DNA from: Anaerolineae bacterium
Lineage (GTDB): Bacteria; Chloroflexota; Anaerolineae; Anaerolineales; E44-bin32
Direction of reading: 5' to 3'
DNA: 45,588 nt
NCBI GenBank assembly: GCA_011192015.1
Contig: DUET01000004.1
Span: 1 to 45,588 of the forward strand
Shown here: positions 1 through 8,394 of the stretch, piece after piece
Numbering within the stretch: position 1 is the first letter of the stretch
Layout: the number at the start of each line of letters is the position of its first letter
The notes under the pieces: model-generated
Databases searched by the model: none
Told to the model about the DNA's origin: nothing
What the model saw: the letters and a program-made list of their open reading frames with translations, nothing else
Position numbers and translations under genes: made by a program

Positions 1-873
1 CTGGATCGTCGGGTCGGCATCGAGCTTCATGTCCAACGCGATGCGGTTGAGGAACACGGAGGCCATGATCGGCATCTCGTCGTCAACCACGGCCTCGCGC
101 TCGAGGATCGAAGCCAGCGTGACTCCCTGGTAGAGGCTCAAACCTTGCTGTTCGAAGCCTTCGTGCAGATCCGCACCAACCTTCGCCTCGAAGTTATCCA
201 GCATGGTTACGACCAGATCGACGACCGTGATCTCGCGATCGAGCGTGTAGGCGTCGGGGAAGAGGAAGCCCTCTAAACTGGGTGGTGAGGGTATTTCGCT
301 GGCGAAGGAATATCCCACGGGCCGGGCATGCGCCGCAGCCAGAAATGCCTCAGGATCGATGCTCAATCCCGAGGTGGGGAGGGTGTCTGCGATCTGCTCC
401 ATACGCCAGCCCGCAACGATCGTGAAAGGTACCTCCGATGAGATGGCCGATTGTAACTTCTCTGCCAGTTCCACGACGGTCATGAATCCTGATAATTCGT
501 GTGTTCCAGCCTTCACACCAACATCCAGCCCCCGGTATTCCAGGTAATTCAGTAACAGCTCACCATCGTAGACCAGGCCCACGGCTGCCAGGCGTTCGAC
601 CACCTCCACAGCGCTCTCTCCCTCCAGGATCTCAAAATCCAGGTTCAAACCAGGATCACCGGCGAGTTCATACAGTCTTCGTTCGTTAACCAGCAGGTGG
701 GTCGCAAGATAGAGGCGATCGAGGGGATCGAGGGTTGTGCTTGGGGATCCCAATCGTTCAGCTGCGATGGGGATCGAGTAGGCATATGCGGCCACCGCAC
801 AGACGATGGCGATCAGGGGGATGAGGATGAAGAGGAAACCCAAACGGCTTCTAGGTTTTTGATTCTCGGTCAT
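1..873 (-). CDS. mltG: Endolytic murein transglycosylase MltG (YceG-like), 3' end outside window
   Basis: Membrane-anchored lytic transglycosylase that cuts nascent glycan strands and so limits peptidoglycan chain length (family knowledge). The reverse strand reads open from an ATG at 873 to the window edge, giving 291 codons of the N-terminal part. A short basic N-terminus is followed by one hydrophobic anchor at about residues 12-30. Further on come a LysM-like segment, the family signature LEGFLFPDAYTL and LASILEREAVVDDEMPIMAS, and then FLNRIALDMKLDADPTIQ, which leads into the catalytic region. It overlaps the end of ruvX by 23 nt, so it is the last visible gene of the alaS operon. Its presence implies the host makes peptidoglycan. 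The C-terminus is not in the window. Confidence 0.9.
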   Translation of the reverse strand, partial: MTENQKPRSRLGFLFILIPLIAIVCAVAAYAYSIPIAAERLGSPSTTLDPLDRLYLATHLLVNERRLYELAGDPGLNLDFEILEGESAVEVVERLAAVGLVYDGELLLNYLEYRGLDVGVKAGTHELSGFMTVVELAEKLQSAISSEVPFTIVAGWRMEQIADTLPTSGLSIDPEAFLAAAHARPVGYSFASEIPSPPSLEGFLFPDAYTLDREITVVDLVVTMLDNFEAKVGADLHEGFEQQGLSLYQGVTLASILEREAVVDDEMPIMASVFLNRIALDMKLDADPTIQ

Positions 874-1240
874 TGAGATACTCTTGCAGGATCACGGCCG
901 CCGCCCGCGCATCCAAATCGTCACCACGCTCGCCGGCTGCTTGTGTGGAGCCGCTCTCGTCCCATGTGACGATCTCCAAGTCCGTCAAGGAACGCAGCAC
1001 TTCCACCAGGCGCATTGCCCGCCGGGCCTGCGGACCGATCTCGCCTTCCATGTCCAAGGCCAGGCCGACCACGATCGTGCTTGTTTCCTGTGCTTCTGCT
1101 TCCGCAAGGATGGCTTGCGCATCTTCCTGCCGGGCTGTGTGGTCAATCACTTTCAAAGGTCGGGCGATCGTGCCTGTCGGATCGCTGATCGCCAATCCAA
1201 TGCGCACTTCGCCGGGATCGACAGCCAAGACGCGGGCCAT
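851..1240 (-). CDS. ruvX: RuvX/YqgF-family putative Holliday junction resolvase
   Basis: RNase H-fold nuclease family, implicated in pre-16S rRNA end processing and proposed as a Holliday junction resolvase. The 129-residue protein starts MARVLAVDPGEVRIGLAISDP, with the first acidic residue in AVDPGEVRIG. It continues with VVGLALDMEGEIGPQA and ends with TWDESGSTQAA and GDDLDARAAAVILQEYL, which carry the remaining acidic motifs. A longer in-frame reading from 1315 exists. I chose the ATG at 1240 because it gives the normal family N-terminus and forms a TAATG junction with the upstream gene. Length is typical (about 130-150). It is co-transcribed with alaS, the baseplate-J-like gene and mltG. 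Confidence 0.9.
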   Translation of the reverse strand: MARVLAVDPGEVRIGLAISDPTGTIARPLKVIDHTARQEDAQAILAEAEAQETSTIVVGLALDMEGEIGPQARRAMRLVEVLRSLTDLEIVTWDESGSTQAAGERGDDLDARAAAVILQEYLNDRESKT

Positions 1241-2751
1241 TACGGATTCTCCCATGACCAGACTATCGCGATTCGCAAGGAAAGCCAAGGAAGGTTGGGG
1301 AACCAGCGCGGCCAAATGCTGATCTCCTCAACCGAAAGATCATGTCGGGCGGCGAATATCGCAGCGGTTTCCGCCATGGAGCGTCCTTGGAGTTGGCCTG
1401 CCAGCGCTCGGCGGTCGATGGCTTCATACGTGCTTCGATGGGCGGCCAGGGAGAAGGAAACCAGCCCATCCGCTCCCCATTGGGCTTCGGTCAAGAACGA
1501 CATTTCCAGGCTGCCTGGAACGGCCTGCTGATTGCCGGTCAGCGCAGTATCCATCGTTTGCTGCAGGATGCTCTCCAGATCCGCCTGCGCGTAGGTGAGA
1601 CCTGTGATCTCGGCTTCCATGCTCAAGGACACACTCTCAGCGACCTCTCCAGCCGCGCAGCTGAAGTCCAGATCGAAGATCTGTGAGACGGTGATGCTTT
1701 CAACCACCAGAACCTGATCCTCGTCCAGCGCCGCGATCCATGCCGCTTCGGCTTCATCGATCAGGCTCTGGGTGAGATCCGCTTGCAGCGCGTTCAAATC
1801 GCCTTCGGCAACTGCGGATTGCGTGATGTCGGATCCGTTCTCGAATGCATCCGGATTACGCACCGTGACTTCCAGCCCGAGCAGGCCTTCGATGGCTTGA
1901 ATGGCTTCCGCGGGTACGTTGGATGAAGCCCCTGCTTCGAGGGCGCGAACCCTTGCGCTGGTGGTCGTATCCGGACCTCCAGGCAGGTTTGCGGTGGTGA
2001 TGGTTTGGAAGCGGATGGCGGGATCGGAGATCGTACGCACGCCGGTCCCGGCAGGTACGATGATCGGATTGAGCGTGAGGTTGGTGAACACCACCGTACC
2101 GCTTGCGTGTCCAGTGGGTACGGACACACGGGCGCTGGTAGGTTGGTTCGAGCTGCCCTGCAGGACGACCGAGTTGAGTCTCGCAGGAAGGTTGCCGCCC
2201 GCCGAGGCGACGGTCAACTCGGGATCGAGCGTGATCTCGAAAGCGAGCGTCTGCGTCTGAGTCTCGGGCGTCAGCACCACCTGCGCCGAAGGTAGCAGCG
2301 CTCCGACCAGGACGATCAGGGCGACCAACCCGATGACTCCGATCACCCACTGCAGGATGCGCCTGCTCCTTGCCATGGCCTCGAATGGGCGTCTCTCACC
2401 AAAGAGCCGCTCGCGGATTCCAACCCGATCCCGATCCGGATCGGGATCCACGGGGGAGGGTGGCCGCCTGGCGAACCAGGATTCCTGCGAGACGTCGTCA
2501 ACGGAGTCGAATGTGGGGATGCCGATAGAGAGAGCATGCTCGCGAATGGTGGGATCGATGGTCACCAAACCGATCTTCAACCCGCGCTTCTGAGCGTGTC
2601 GATCGATCAGCACGAGATCGAGGCGGCGGGTGAGGATGCGCCCCCGATTGGGCCACACCAGCGCCGCGCGCGGCGCCTGGCACCAGTTCAACTTCTCGCG
2701 TGCCGAGGCGTGGTCGTCCTGTGGATCGAGGTAGATGATCTGTATCTTCAC
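1240..2751 (-). CDS. Baseplate-J-like single-pass membrane protein
   Basis: 503 residues, function unknown. The N-terminal 120 residues look like a small cytoplasmic domain (MKIQIIYLDPQDDHASAREK, and LVLIDRHAQKRGLKIGLVTID, which suggests a Rossmann-like fold). A Pro/Asp/Arg-rich linker follows, then one strong transmembrane segment at about 133-153. The external C-terminal half contains SGTVVFTNLTLNPIIVPAGT and later SSNVPAEAIQAIEG, resembling Baseplate_J/gp47-type beta domains. No phage genes are nearby, so the phage name reflects fold similarity only. It lies 21 nt after alaS and shares a TAATG junction with ruvX, so it belongs to a housekeeping operon. A cell-envelope role is possible but unproven. 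Confidence 0.75.
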   Translation of the reverse strand: MKIQIIYLDPQDDHASAREKLNWCQAPRAALVWPNRGRILTRRLDLVLIDRHAQKRGLKIGLVTIDPTIREHALSIGIPTFDSVDDVSQESWFARRPPSPVDPDPDRDRVGIRERLFGERRPFEAMARSRRILQWVIGVIGLVALIVLVGALLPSAQVVLTPETQTQTLAFEITLDPELTVASAGGNLPARLNSVVLQGSSNQPTSARVSVPTGHASGTVVFTNLTLNPIIVPAGTGVRTISDPAIRFQTITTANLPGGPDTTTSARVRALEAGASSNVPAEAIQAIEGLLGLEVTVRNPDAFENGSDITQSAVAEGDLNALQADLTQSLIDEAEAAWIAALDEDQVLVVESITVSQIFDLDFSCAAGEVAESVSLSMEAEITGLTYAQADLESILQQTMDTALTGNQQAVPGSLEMSFLTEAQWGADGLVSFSLAAHRSTYEAIDRRALAGQLQGRSMAETAAIFAARHDLSVEEISIWPRWFPNLPWLSLRIAIVWSWENP

Positions 2752-2772
2752 GATGCGTCGATTGGATGATCT

Positions 2773-5526
2773 TCAGGACAGGTGGGAGCGGACCCAAGCA
2801 TGGACCTGCTCCAAGGCTTCCGCCAGACGATTGGGGTCCTTGCCCCCCGCCTGTGCCAATGTCGGTTTCCCGCCGCCGCTCCCTCCTACTTCCGCAGCGA
2901 TGGCTTTCACCAATGCTCCCGCATGCAGGCCGCGCTTCACGAGATCCGAACTCACGCCGGCGACGATCAGAGGTCGATCCTCCTGAATCGTACCCAGGAC
3001 CACGACTCCCGAGGGATGCTCGACCCGGAAGCGGTCGATCAAACTGCGCAGCGTATCAGCGTCGGCATCGGAGATCAGTCCCTTGAGAATCTTCACCCCA
3101 TCGATTTCCTTTGGTTCCAGCTTGTTGAAATCCAATGCTGCCTGATGCTTGTGCATCTCGGCGGCATCCGCCGCAAGCCGAGTGCGGTCCTCGAGCAGGG
3201 CTTCGATGCGGGTTTCGAGCTGGTCCGAACTGGTCTGCAACATTCCTGCCAGTCGATCCAGGCTCTGCAGGCGTCTTTGGATCAGCTCCAGCGCGCCGCG
3301 CCCGGTGAGGGCTTCGATGCGGCGAATGCCCGCCGCCACGCTGCCTTCACTCACGATGATGAACGGACCGATCACCCCGGTCGAGGGGACGTGCGTCCCT
3401 CCGCAGAGCTCGAACGAGAGCCGCTCCTCGTCGCCGATGGCGATCGTGCGCACCATATCGCCGTAGGTTTCACCGAAAAGGGCGATGGCGCCGTCGTTCA
3501 CGGCCTCCTCGTGCGGTTGCAGGCGGATGTCGAGATCGTAGTTGGCCAGGATGGCCTGGTTGACTTCAGCTTCGATGCGCCGGATCTCCTCGGGTTTGAG
3601 CGCCTGGGGATGCGTGAAATCGAAGCGCAATCGATCCGGCGCTACCAGCGAGCCCGCCTGGCGGGCGTGATCACCGAGCACCTTGCGCAGGCCGGCGTGC
3701 AGCAGGTGCGTGGCGGTGTGGTTGCGCATGATGTCCCAGCGGCGTTCGCCGTCGACCTGCGCCACAGCCGCATCGCTCACGCGCGGCTTTCCCTGGATCA
3801 CCTTGCCCACGTGCAGGATCAACCTGCCGATCGGCTGGCGCACGCCTTCCACCCGGATCTCCCAGCCAGGTTTTCCTTCCGAGATGATCGATCCCGTATC
3901 TGCCACCTGCCCGCCGGCCTCCACGTAGAAGCCCGTCTCGGGAAGCACCACGGCGACACCATCCCCGGATTGGACCTGTTTGACGGATTTTCCGTCCACG
4001 AGCAGCGCCAGCACGGGGCCCCGGGAGGAAAATGATCCGTAGGGATCGTTGACAACACCCTCGTCTCCGAGTCGATCGGTTTGCCGCAGGTCATGGAGCA
4101 GCTGCCGGTAGGTCTCCACATCGCCTTCGAGCGCCTCCTCCTGTTCGAGACCCACGCCCGAGACGAGGCGATGCGTCTCCATGGCATCCTGGAAGCCCTC
4201 CTCATCCACGTCCATCTCCTGCTCGCGGGCGATGTCGCGCGTGATCTCCAGCGGCAATCCGTAGGTGGCATAGAGATCGAAGGCCTGCGGACCGGGCACG
4301 GTCTTGCCGCCTGCGGCACGTATTTGATCCAGGGTGTGCGCCAGATGAGCGATGCCCGCCTCCAGCGTGCGGTGGAAGCGCCGCTCCTCGTCTGTGATCG
4401 TGGATAGGATGGCGGTGCGGTGGCGCGCCAGCTCGGGATAGGCCTCCCCGTAGCGCCCGATGACCACCTCGGCGATCTTGGCCAGGAAAGATTCCTCGAA
4501 GCCAGCGTGGTTGCCGAAGCGGCTCGCTCGGCGAATGATCATGCGGCAGACGTAGTTGCGTCCGGTGTTGCCCGGCACGACGCCGTCGGCGATCAAGAAC
4601 GCCGCCGCCCGGGCGTGATCGGCGATCACGCGGTAGGGCGTGAGCAGCGCCTGGCGTTCCTCGTTGGAGTGGCCGCCCAGTTCCTGGATCCGATCCAGGA
4701 GCGGGGTGAAGAGATCGGTCTCATAGTTCGAACGCACGCCCTGCAGCAGAGAGACCAGCCGCTCGAAACCCATGCCCGTGTCGACGTGTTTGGCAGGCAG
4801 CAGTTCGAGATGCGTTTCATCCAGACGGTTGTACTGGATGAAGACCAGGTTCCAGAGTTCCAGATAGCGGGCGCAGTCCCCGTTCACCCGGCAGACATGC
4901 CCCGGCACGTCCTGCATGTCGCAGAAATCCGGGCCCTGATCGAAGTGGATCTCGCTGTCCGGGCCGCAGGGGCCGGTGTCGGCCATCTCCCAGAAGTTCT
5001 CCTCACGACCGAAGAAGAGGATGTGTTCGGGATCGAAGCCGGGCTGCTCAGCCCAGATGCCGGCGGCCTCGTCGTCGCGCGGGATCTCGCCCTTCTCGTC
5101 CTCGAAGCAGGTCGCCCAGAAGCGCTCCTTGGGCAGCTTCCAAACTTCGGTGAGCAGTTCCCAGGCCCAGGCGATGGCCTCGGCTTTGTAGTAGTCGCCG
5201 AAGGACCAGTTCCCGAGCATCTCGAAGAACGTATGATGCGTGTCGTCGCGCCCGACGTCGTCCAGGTCGTTGTGCTTGCCGGCCACGCGCAGGCACTTCT
5301 GGCTGTCGGCGACGCGCGTGTAGGGACGGCTTCCGGTGCCCAGGAAGACGTCCTTGAACTGCACCATGCCGGCGTTGGTGAAGAGCAGCGTGGGATCGTC
5401 CCCCGGCACGAGCGAAGCCGCGTGCACGATGGTGTGCCCCCGCGCAGCGAAGAAATCCAGGTACGCCTGGCGGATCTCGTCGCTCGTCGGCTTGGCGGCT
5501 TTGCGGCTGCGTTTGGCAGATGACAT
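2773..5526 (-). CDS. alaS: Alanine-tRNA ligase
   Basis: Charges tRNA-Ala in the cytoplasm and hydrolyses Ser/Gly-tRNA-Ala. 917 residues, slightly longer than the usual 870-900. The class II catalytic core is N-terminal (FFAARGHTIVHAASLVPGDDPT, FTNAGMVQFKD). The editing domain carries H603-T-A-T-H607 and the zinc-binding C708-G-G-T-H712. A C-terminal coiled coil and a DHHA1-type domain with GGSGGGKPTLAQAGG close the protein. I chose the ATG at 5526 (MSSAKRSRKAAKPT) because a GGGAGG ribosome-binding site precedes it. The 39 extra in-frame upstream codons have no such site and would cover the promoter. First gene of an operon with the baseplate-J-like gene, ruvX and mltG. Confidence 0.97.
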   Translation of the reverse strand: MSSAKRSRKAAKPTSDEIRQAYLDFFAARGHTIVHAASLVPGDDPTLLFTNAGMVQFKDVFLGTGSRPYTRVADSQKCLRVAGKHNDLDDVGRDDTHHTFFEMLGNWSFGDYYKAEAIAWAWELLTEVWKLPKERFWATCFEDEKGEIPRDDEAAGIWAEQPGFDPEHILFFGREENFWEMADTGPCGPDSEIHFDQGPDFCDMQDVPGHVCRVNGDCARYLELWNLVFIQYNRLDETHLELLPAKHVDTGMGFERLVSLLQGVRSNYETDLFTPLLDRIQELGGHSNEERQALLTPYRVIADHARAAAFLIADGVVPGNTGRNYVCRMIIRRASRFGNHAGFEESFLAKIAEVVIGRYGEAYPELARHRTAILSTITDEERRFHRTLEAGIAHLAHTLDQIRAAGGKTVPGPQAFDLYATYGLPLEITRDIAREQEMDVDEEGFQDAMETHRLVSGVGLEQEEALEGDVETYRQLLHDLRQTDRLGDEGVVNDPYGSFSSRGPVLALLVDGKSVKQVQSGDGVAVVLPETGFYVEAGGQVADTGSIISEGKPGWEIRVEGVRQPIGRLILHVGKVIQGKPRVSDAAVAQVDGERRWDIMRNHTATHLLHAGLRKVLGDHARQAGSLVAPDRLRFDFTHPQALKPEEIRRIEAEVNQAILANYDLDIRLQPHEEAVNDGAIALFGETYGDMVRTIAIGDEERLSFELCGGTHVPSTGVIGPFIIVSEGSVAAGIRRIEALTGRGALELIQRRLQSLDRLAGMLQTSSDQLETRIEALLEDRTRLAADAAEMHKHQAALDFNKLEPKEIDGVKILKGLISDADADTLRSLIDRFRVEHPSGVVVLGTIQEDRPLIVAGVSSDLVKRGLHAGALVKAIAAEVGGSGGGKPTLAQAGGKDPNRLAEALEQVHAWVRSHLS

Positions 5527-5550
5527 CGGGCCTCCCTCGGTGCTCCGAGG

Positions 5551-5579
5551 ATTATACGTCATGAGCAGGGGGTCATCAA
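5551..5579 (-). promoter_or_regulatory. alaS promoter with palindrome over the expected start site
   Basis: On the minus strand, TTGATG (5574-5579) and TATAAT (5551-5556) are 17 nt apart. The expected transcription start is near 5544. An inverted repeat, CCTCGG-N4-CCGAGG (5535-5550), straddles it and touches the GGGAGG ribosome-binding site (5531-5536). E. coli AlaRS represses its own gene at a palindrome around the start site (established). A similar role here is only an analogy. Confidence 0.7.
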
Positions 5580-5858
5580 CCGTAGGGAGCGCAGGAAGCC
5601 GAATGGGGGGAGGATTTTTCCCGGAGGTTGATTCTGATGTCAATCCCTTGGTACCAAATGGGCTGGTGAGGGGCCGCCGTCCCGGGGGTGGGTTTGCAGG
5701 CGTTTCGCTGTCCCTCCATGCCGCAGTCCCGTTCCGCCTGGTTCGCTGCTCGACATGGACGCGCTGCGAGAATCTCCGGGATCATTCCAAGCGAGGTCGA
5801 CGACCGAGAGAGGAATCCCCCAGACGATCCACAATGGGGAATTCGCTTCCTGTGTTTT

Positions 5859-5914
5859 GTAGGGGCGGTTCGTCGTTCATCCCGCATGCCTTTAGCGGGG
5901 CGAACCGCCCCTAC
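5859..5914. repeat. Inverted-repeat element, 14-bp arms
   Basis: GTAGGGGCGGTTCG (5859-5872) is the perfect reverse complement of 5901-5914. The 28-nt middle holds a second small hairpin, CCCGC...GCGGG (5881-5885 with 5895-5899). This is the form of a short dispersed palindromic repeat. No transposase or target duplication is evident. Confidence 0.75.
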
Positions 5915-6023
5915 GCTTGTAGAGAGAGTTACCTCCATGTGCAGGTACGCCACAACGGGGTGTCGTTATGAGTTGCAATTGCTTGCATAGAAATTAAGTA
6001 TTGAAGGAATCTTCCCAAAATAG

Positions 6024-6053
6024 CGTAGAGACGTTGCGCGCAACGTCTCTACG
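6024..6053. repeat. Perfect 30-bp palindrome
   Basis: The 15 bases at 6024-6038 (CGTAGAGACGTTGCG) are followed immediately by their exact reverse complement (6039-6053). The motif GTAGAGACGTTGC resembles short palindromic repeats scattered in some bacterial genomes (recollection, not searched). It can form a cruciform or RNA hairpin with no loop spacer. Confidence 0.85.
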
Positions 6054-6084
6054 GGTTGTGGACATCCTCCAGATGATAGATACA

Positions 6085-6110
6085 CAGGGGCGCACGTGCG
6101 TGCGCCCCTG
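6085..6110. repeat. Palindromic hairpin just after the lipoprotein gene
   Basis: CAGGGGCGCACG (6085-6096) pairs with CGTGCGCCCCTG (6099-6110) across 2 nt. It lies 16 nt beyond the stop codon of the minus-strand lipoprotein gene. It could act as a 3' stabilising or terminating hairpin, but no T-run follows on the minus strand. Confidence 0.75.
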
Positions 6111-6125
6111 CCATGGTTTCAAATC

Positions 6126-8279
6126 TTATTTCGTAAAGTCGATGCCGGTTACATTCTGGCTGGAGAGTACGGTGACGTTGTAGTACTGCGGAGTATATCC
6201 CCCCGATGAGGGTGCAAGCACGCAGTACTCGCCCGGAGTGACGGGAGAGAAGAGGTAGGAACCCCTCCCGTCCGTCAACGCCCCCAAGCCGGAACCCGTG
6301 CCCGGGCATACCCCGGACTTGAGCGTTACGTTCGCTCCAGGGACGGGTTTCGTCCCCCCAGACTTCACCCAGCCCGAGATCGAGCCATCCACGAGCAGCG
6401 GCTCGTAGACGACCTCCACTTCGGTGATCGGAAACGGCAGATGCACGTCCTCCAGCAGCAGCCAGCATTCGTTGTTCTTGCCCTCAGGAATCGTCCAGAG
6501 CCATTCGCCGTCGTAGTCGCGGCCCTCGATCCAGAAGGGTGTGTATTCGGGTATCAACCACATCACCGGAAAGAATTCCGATGGCCCGAGGTAGCAGTTG
6601 GCAGGACCGCGGGTGTTGCCCGTCTTTTCATCTCCATAGGCAGGCAGGAACTGGTAATCCCAACCGAAGTTCTGGATCGGCAGGCCGACGCCCAAACCTT
6701 CCGGTGGAACGACGATATCGAACTGCACTTCCTGAGGGTTGACACCGCGGTCGGGGAAGGTCCAGTCTCCAGGAATCAGCACGGTGTCGTTACCGTGAGC
6801 CAGGGCGTCGACGGTGACGCAGTACGTGCCGTCGAAAAGCCCGGGGATGGTGAATGTTCCATCCAGATTGGTCAGCGCGGTGTAGGCGCCTGTGGATGGG
6901 CAGGGACCGAAACCCAGATCGACAGTCACGCCCTGAATGCCGACCTCTGTGGCTTCGAAGATACCGTCCGCGGCCAGCACGCCGCCGCCCAGGTCGATGC
7001 ATCCCGGAGGTATGGGATCCCCCGGCGTATAGGAGTATGGCACGGCGCATTCATCATGCCAGACCGTGCCCACGATGCCCGAGGTGTTCGGCACGGGGAG
7101 GAACTGCCAGTCCCAACCGAAGTTCGTGTCCGGCGCGGTTCCCCCGGAGACCACGATCTCCTGACTCACCAGGCTGGTGCTGGCAGCAGGGTACGACCAG
7201 CCGCCGGGGATGATCACGGCGTCGTTGCCATCGGCCAGGGAGTCGACCGAGATGCAGTAGGTCCCGTCGGCCAGAGCGCCGAAGCTGTAGTGCCCGGAGC
7301 CGTTGGTCACCGCGGTGGCAAGCCCCGTGGAGGGGCAAGAACCAGCGCCCAGGTTGAGCGTCACCCCGCCGATGCCGGTTTCGCCCGGATCGATGACGCC
7401 GTTGCCGATGTAGCCGCCGACGCCATCGTCAATGCAGCCCGGCGGAGGTGTGATGGGGAAGGGGCCGTGTTCGGGAAGCCCGCATTCATCATGCCAGACC
7501 ATGCCGCCAACCGTCGAACATGTCCCGCTGACGTCGATGAAGAATCCCCATTCCACGGAAGCCGTGCCCAGTGTGATATCCGTGATCGGAGTCACGAACC
7601 AGCGGTAGGCTGTGCAATCCACCAAGTCGTCTCCGGGGAACCACGCCGTGCTGGGATTGCCGGTCCCGCCAGCGAGGATATCGCTCACCGGCTCGATGTC
7701 TTCGTAGAGGTCGATGCGATAGCCTTCAGGCACACAATCCGTACGCGGCCACTCCCAATCCAGCAGCGGCAGGAGTGTGGTGACCGTCTCGCCGTCCGTG
7801 GGCCAGATCAGGTTCGCTACGCCGACGCCGTCCGTGCAGATGGGGCCGGTGAAGAAGTGCGAAGGAACGGACCAGGGGCCCAGATCCAGCCCGCCGGCGC
7901 CGTCATCCAGGCCTCCGGCGACACGCCACCAGAACTCTGTGGCCGGCGGCAGTGGGGGTGGGGATCCGGAAGGGACCGGGGTCGGCAGACCCCAACTGGT
8001 ATCGAAGGCATCTGTTCCACCGTAGGAGTATATGGTGGTGAAGCTGCTGTCGGTCGCCAGTTCAAGCTTGAAGCCATCCGGTTGGCATTCATGACCCGCC
8101 CCATAACTCCACAGCAGCTCCGTGTAGAGATCGGTGACGATCATGCCGCCCAGCGGCCCACTTGGGATCGGCTGCACCAGGTCTGCGACCGCACAATCCG
8201 GTGTGGAGGGAGTACAGCCCGGAAGGACAATCGCACACAATGCAAGCAGAGCAAGCAATACCCATGCTTTCTTCATCAT
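6126..8279 (-). CDS. Large secreted lipoprotein with SdrD-B/CNA-B-like repeats
   Basis: 717 residues, predicted to be exported and lipid-anchored. The N-terminus MMKKAWVLLALLALCAIVLPGC is a signal peptide with a lipobox ending at Cys. After it come two Fn3-like segments ending near WGFFIDVSGTC. Two long Cys-rich repeats follow, about 7094-7509 and 6641-7081. Both open VWHDEC, contain GCID, CPSTG, DGTYC and GND, and end NFGWD-QFLP; this pattern fits SdrD-B-like beta domains. A last carboxypeptidase-regulatory-like domain (SGWVKSGGTKPVPGANVTLKSG) closes the protein. I chose the ATG at 8279 because AGGAGG precedes it and it starts the signal peptide; the next ATG (8276) is equally possible. Probably cell-surface structural or adhesive; exact role unknown. 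Confidence 0.82.
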   Translation of the reverse strand: MMKKAWVLLALLALCAIVLPGCTPSTPDCAVADLVQPIPSGPLGGMIVTDLYTELLWSYGAGHECQPDGFKLELATDSSFTTIYSYGGTDAFDTSWGLPTPVPSGSPPPLPPATEFWWRVAGGLDDGAGGLDLGPWSVPSHFFTGPICTDGVGVANLIWPTDGETVTTLLPLLDWEWPRTDCVPEGYRIDLYEDIEPVSDILAGGTGNPSTAWFPGDDLVDCTAYRWFVTPITDITLGTASVEWGFFIDVSGTCSTVGGMVWHDECGLPEHGPFPITPPPGCIDDGVGGYIGNGVIDPGETGIGGVTLNLGAGSCPSTGLATAVTNGSGHYSFGALADGTYCISVDSLADGNDAVIIPGGWSYPAASTSLVSQEIVVSGGTAPDTNFGWDWQFLPVPNTSGIVGTVWHDECAVPYSYTPGDPIPPGCIDLGGGVLAADGIFEATEVGIQGVTVDLGFGPCPSTGAYTALTNLDGTFTIPGLFDGTYCVTVDALAHGNDTVLIPGDWTFPDRGVNPQEVQFDIVVPPEGLGVGLPIQNFGWDYQFLPAYGDEKTGNTRGPANCYLGPSEFFPVMWLIPEYTPFWIEGRDYDGEWLWTIPEGKNNECWLLLEDVHLPFPITEVEVVYEPLLVDGSISGWVKSGGTKPVPGANVTLKSGVCPGTGSGLGALTDGRGSYLFSPVTPGEYCVLAPSSGGYTPQYYNVTVLSSQNVTGIDFTK

Positions 8280-8336
8280 CGTGCCTCCTCTCTTCCTGCG
8301 AAGGGTACCGCTCCCCCCCAACGGGAGCAGATCACC

Positions 8337-8365
8337 ATTGTGCCAATAACCGAATAATTGCGCAA
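8337..8365 (-). promoter_or_regulatory. Possible promoter of the lipoprotein gene
   Basis: On the minus strand TTGCGC (8360-8365) and CACAAT (8337-8342) are 17 nt apart, about 60 nt upstream of the start codon. Both boxes are imperfect. Confidence 0.4.
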
Positions 8366-8394
8366 GCCTCCTAAACGGCCCATGTATATGACTC

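Larger units (their letters stand above)
5527..6125. other. Intergenic region of about 600 bp with palindromes and degraded repeat-like sequence
   Basis: No credible gene. The alaS promoter occupies the left end. A stretch near 5674 shares the 14-mer CCGCCGTCCCGGGG with the intergenic region at 23661. The right third (5859-6110) carries three palindromic elements listed separately. Short open frames here read through the repeats on both strands and have no ribosome-binding site or recognisable domain. Confidence 0.7.

Noticed and set aside
1240-2751. Prophage or tailocin because of the baseplate-J-like domain
   Set aside because: Neighbours are alaS, ruvX and mltG with overlapping or near-overlapping ends; no tail, capsid, integrase or lysis genes.
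2782-4035. 417-codon open frame antisense to alaS
   Set aside because: alaS on the other strand has all synthetase motifs; the antisense translation has low complexity and no family.
5576-5953. 125-codon minus-strand frame upstream of alaS
   Set aside because: Runs through the alaS promoter and the inverted repeat; no ribosome-binding site or domain.
6441-8357. 638-codon open frame antisense to the lipoprotein gene
   Set aside because: No signal or domain; the opposite strand has a signal peptide, lipobox and repeat domains. The open frame follows from the GC-rich codon pattern.
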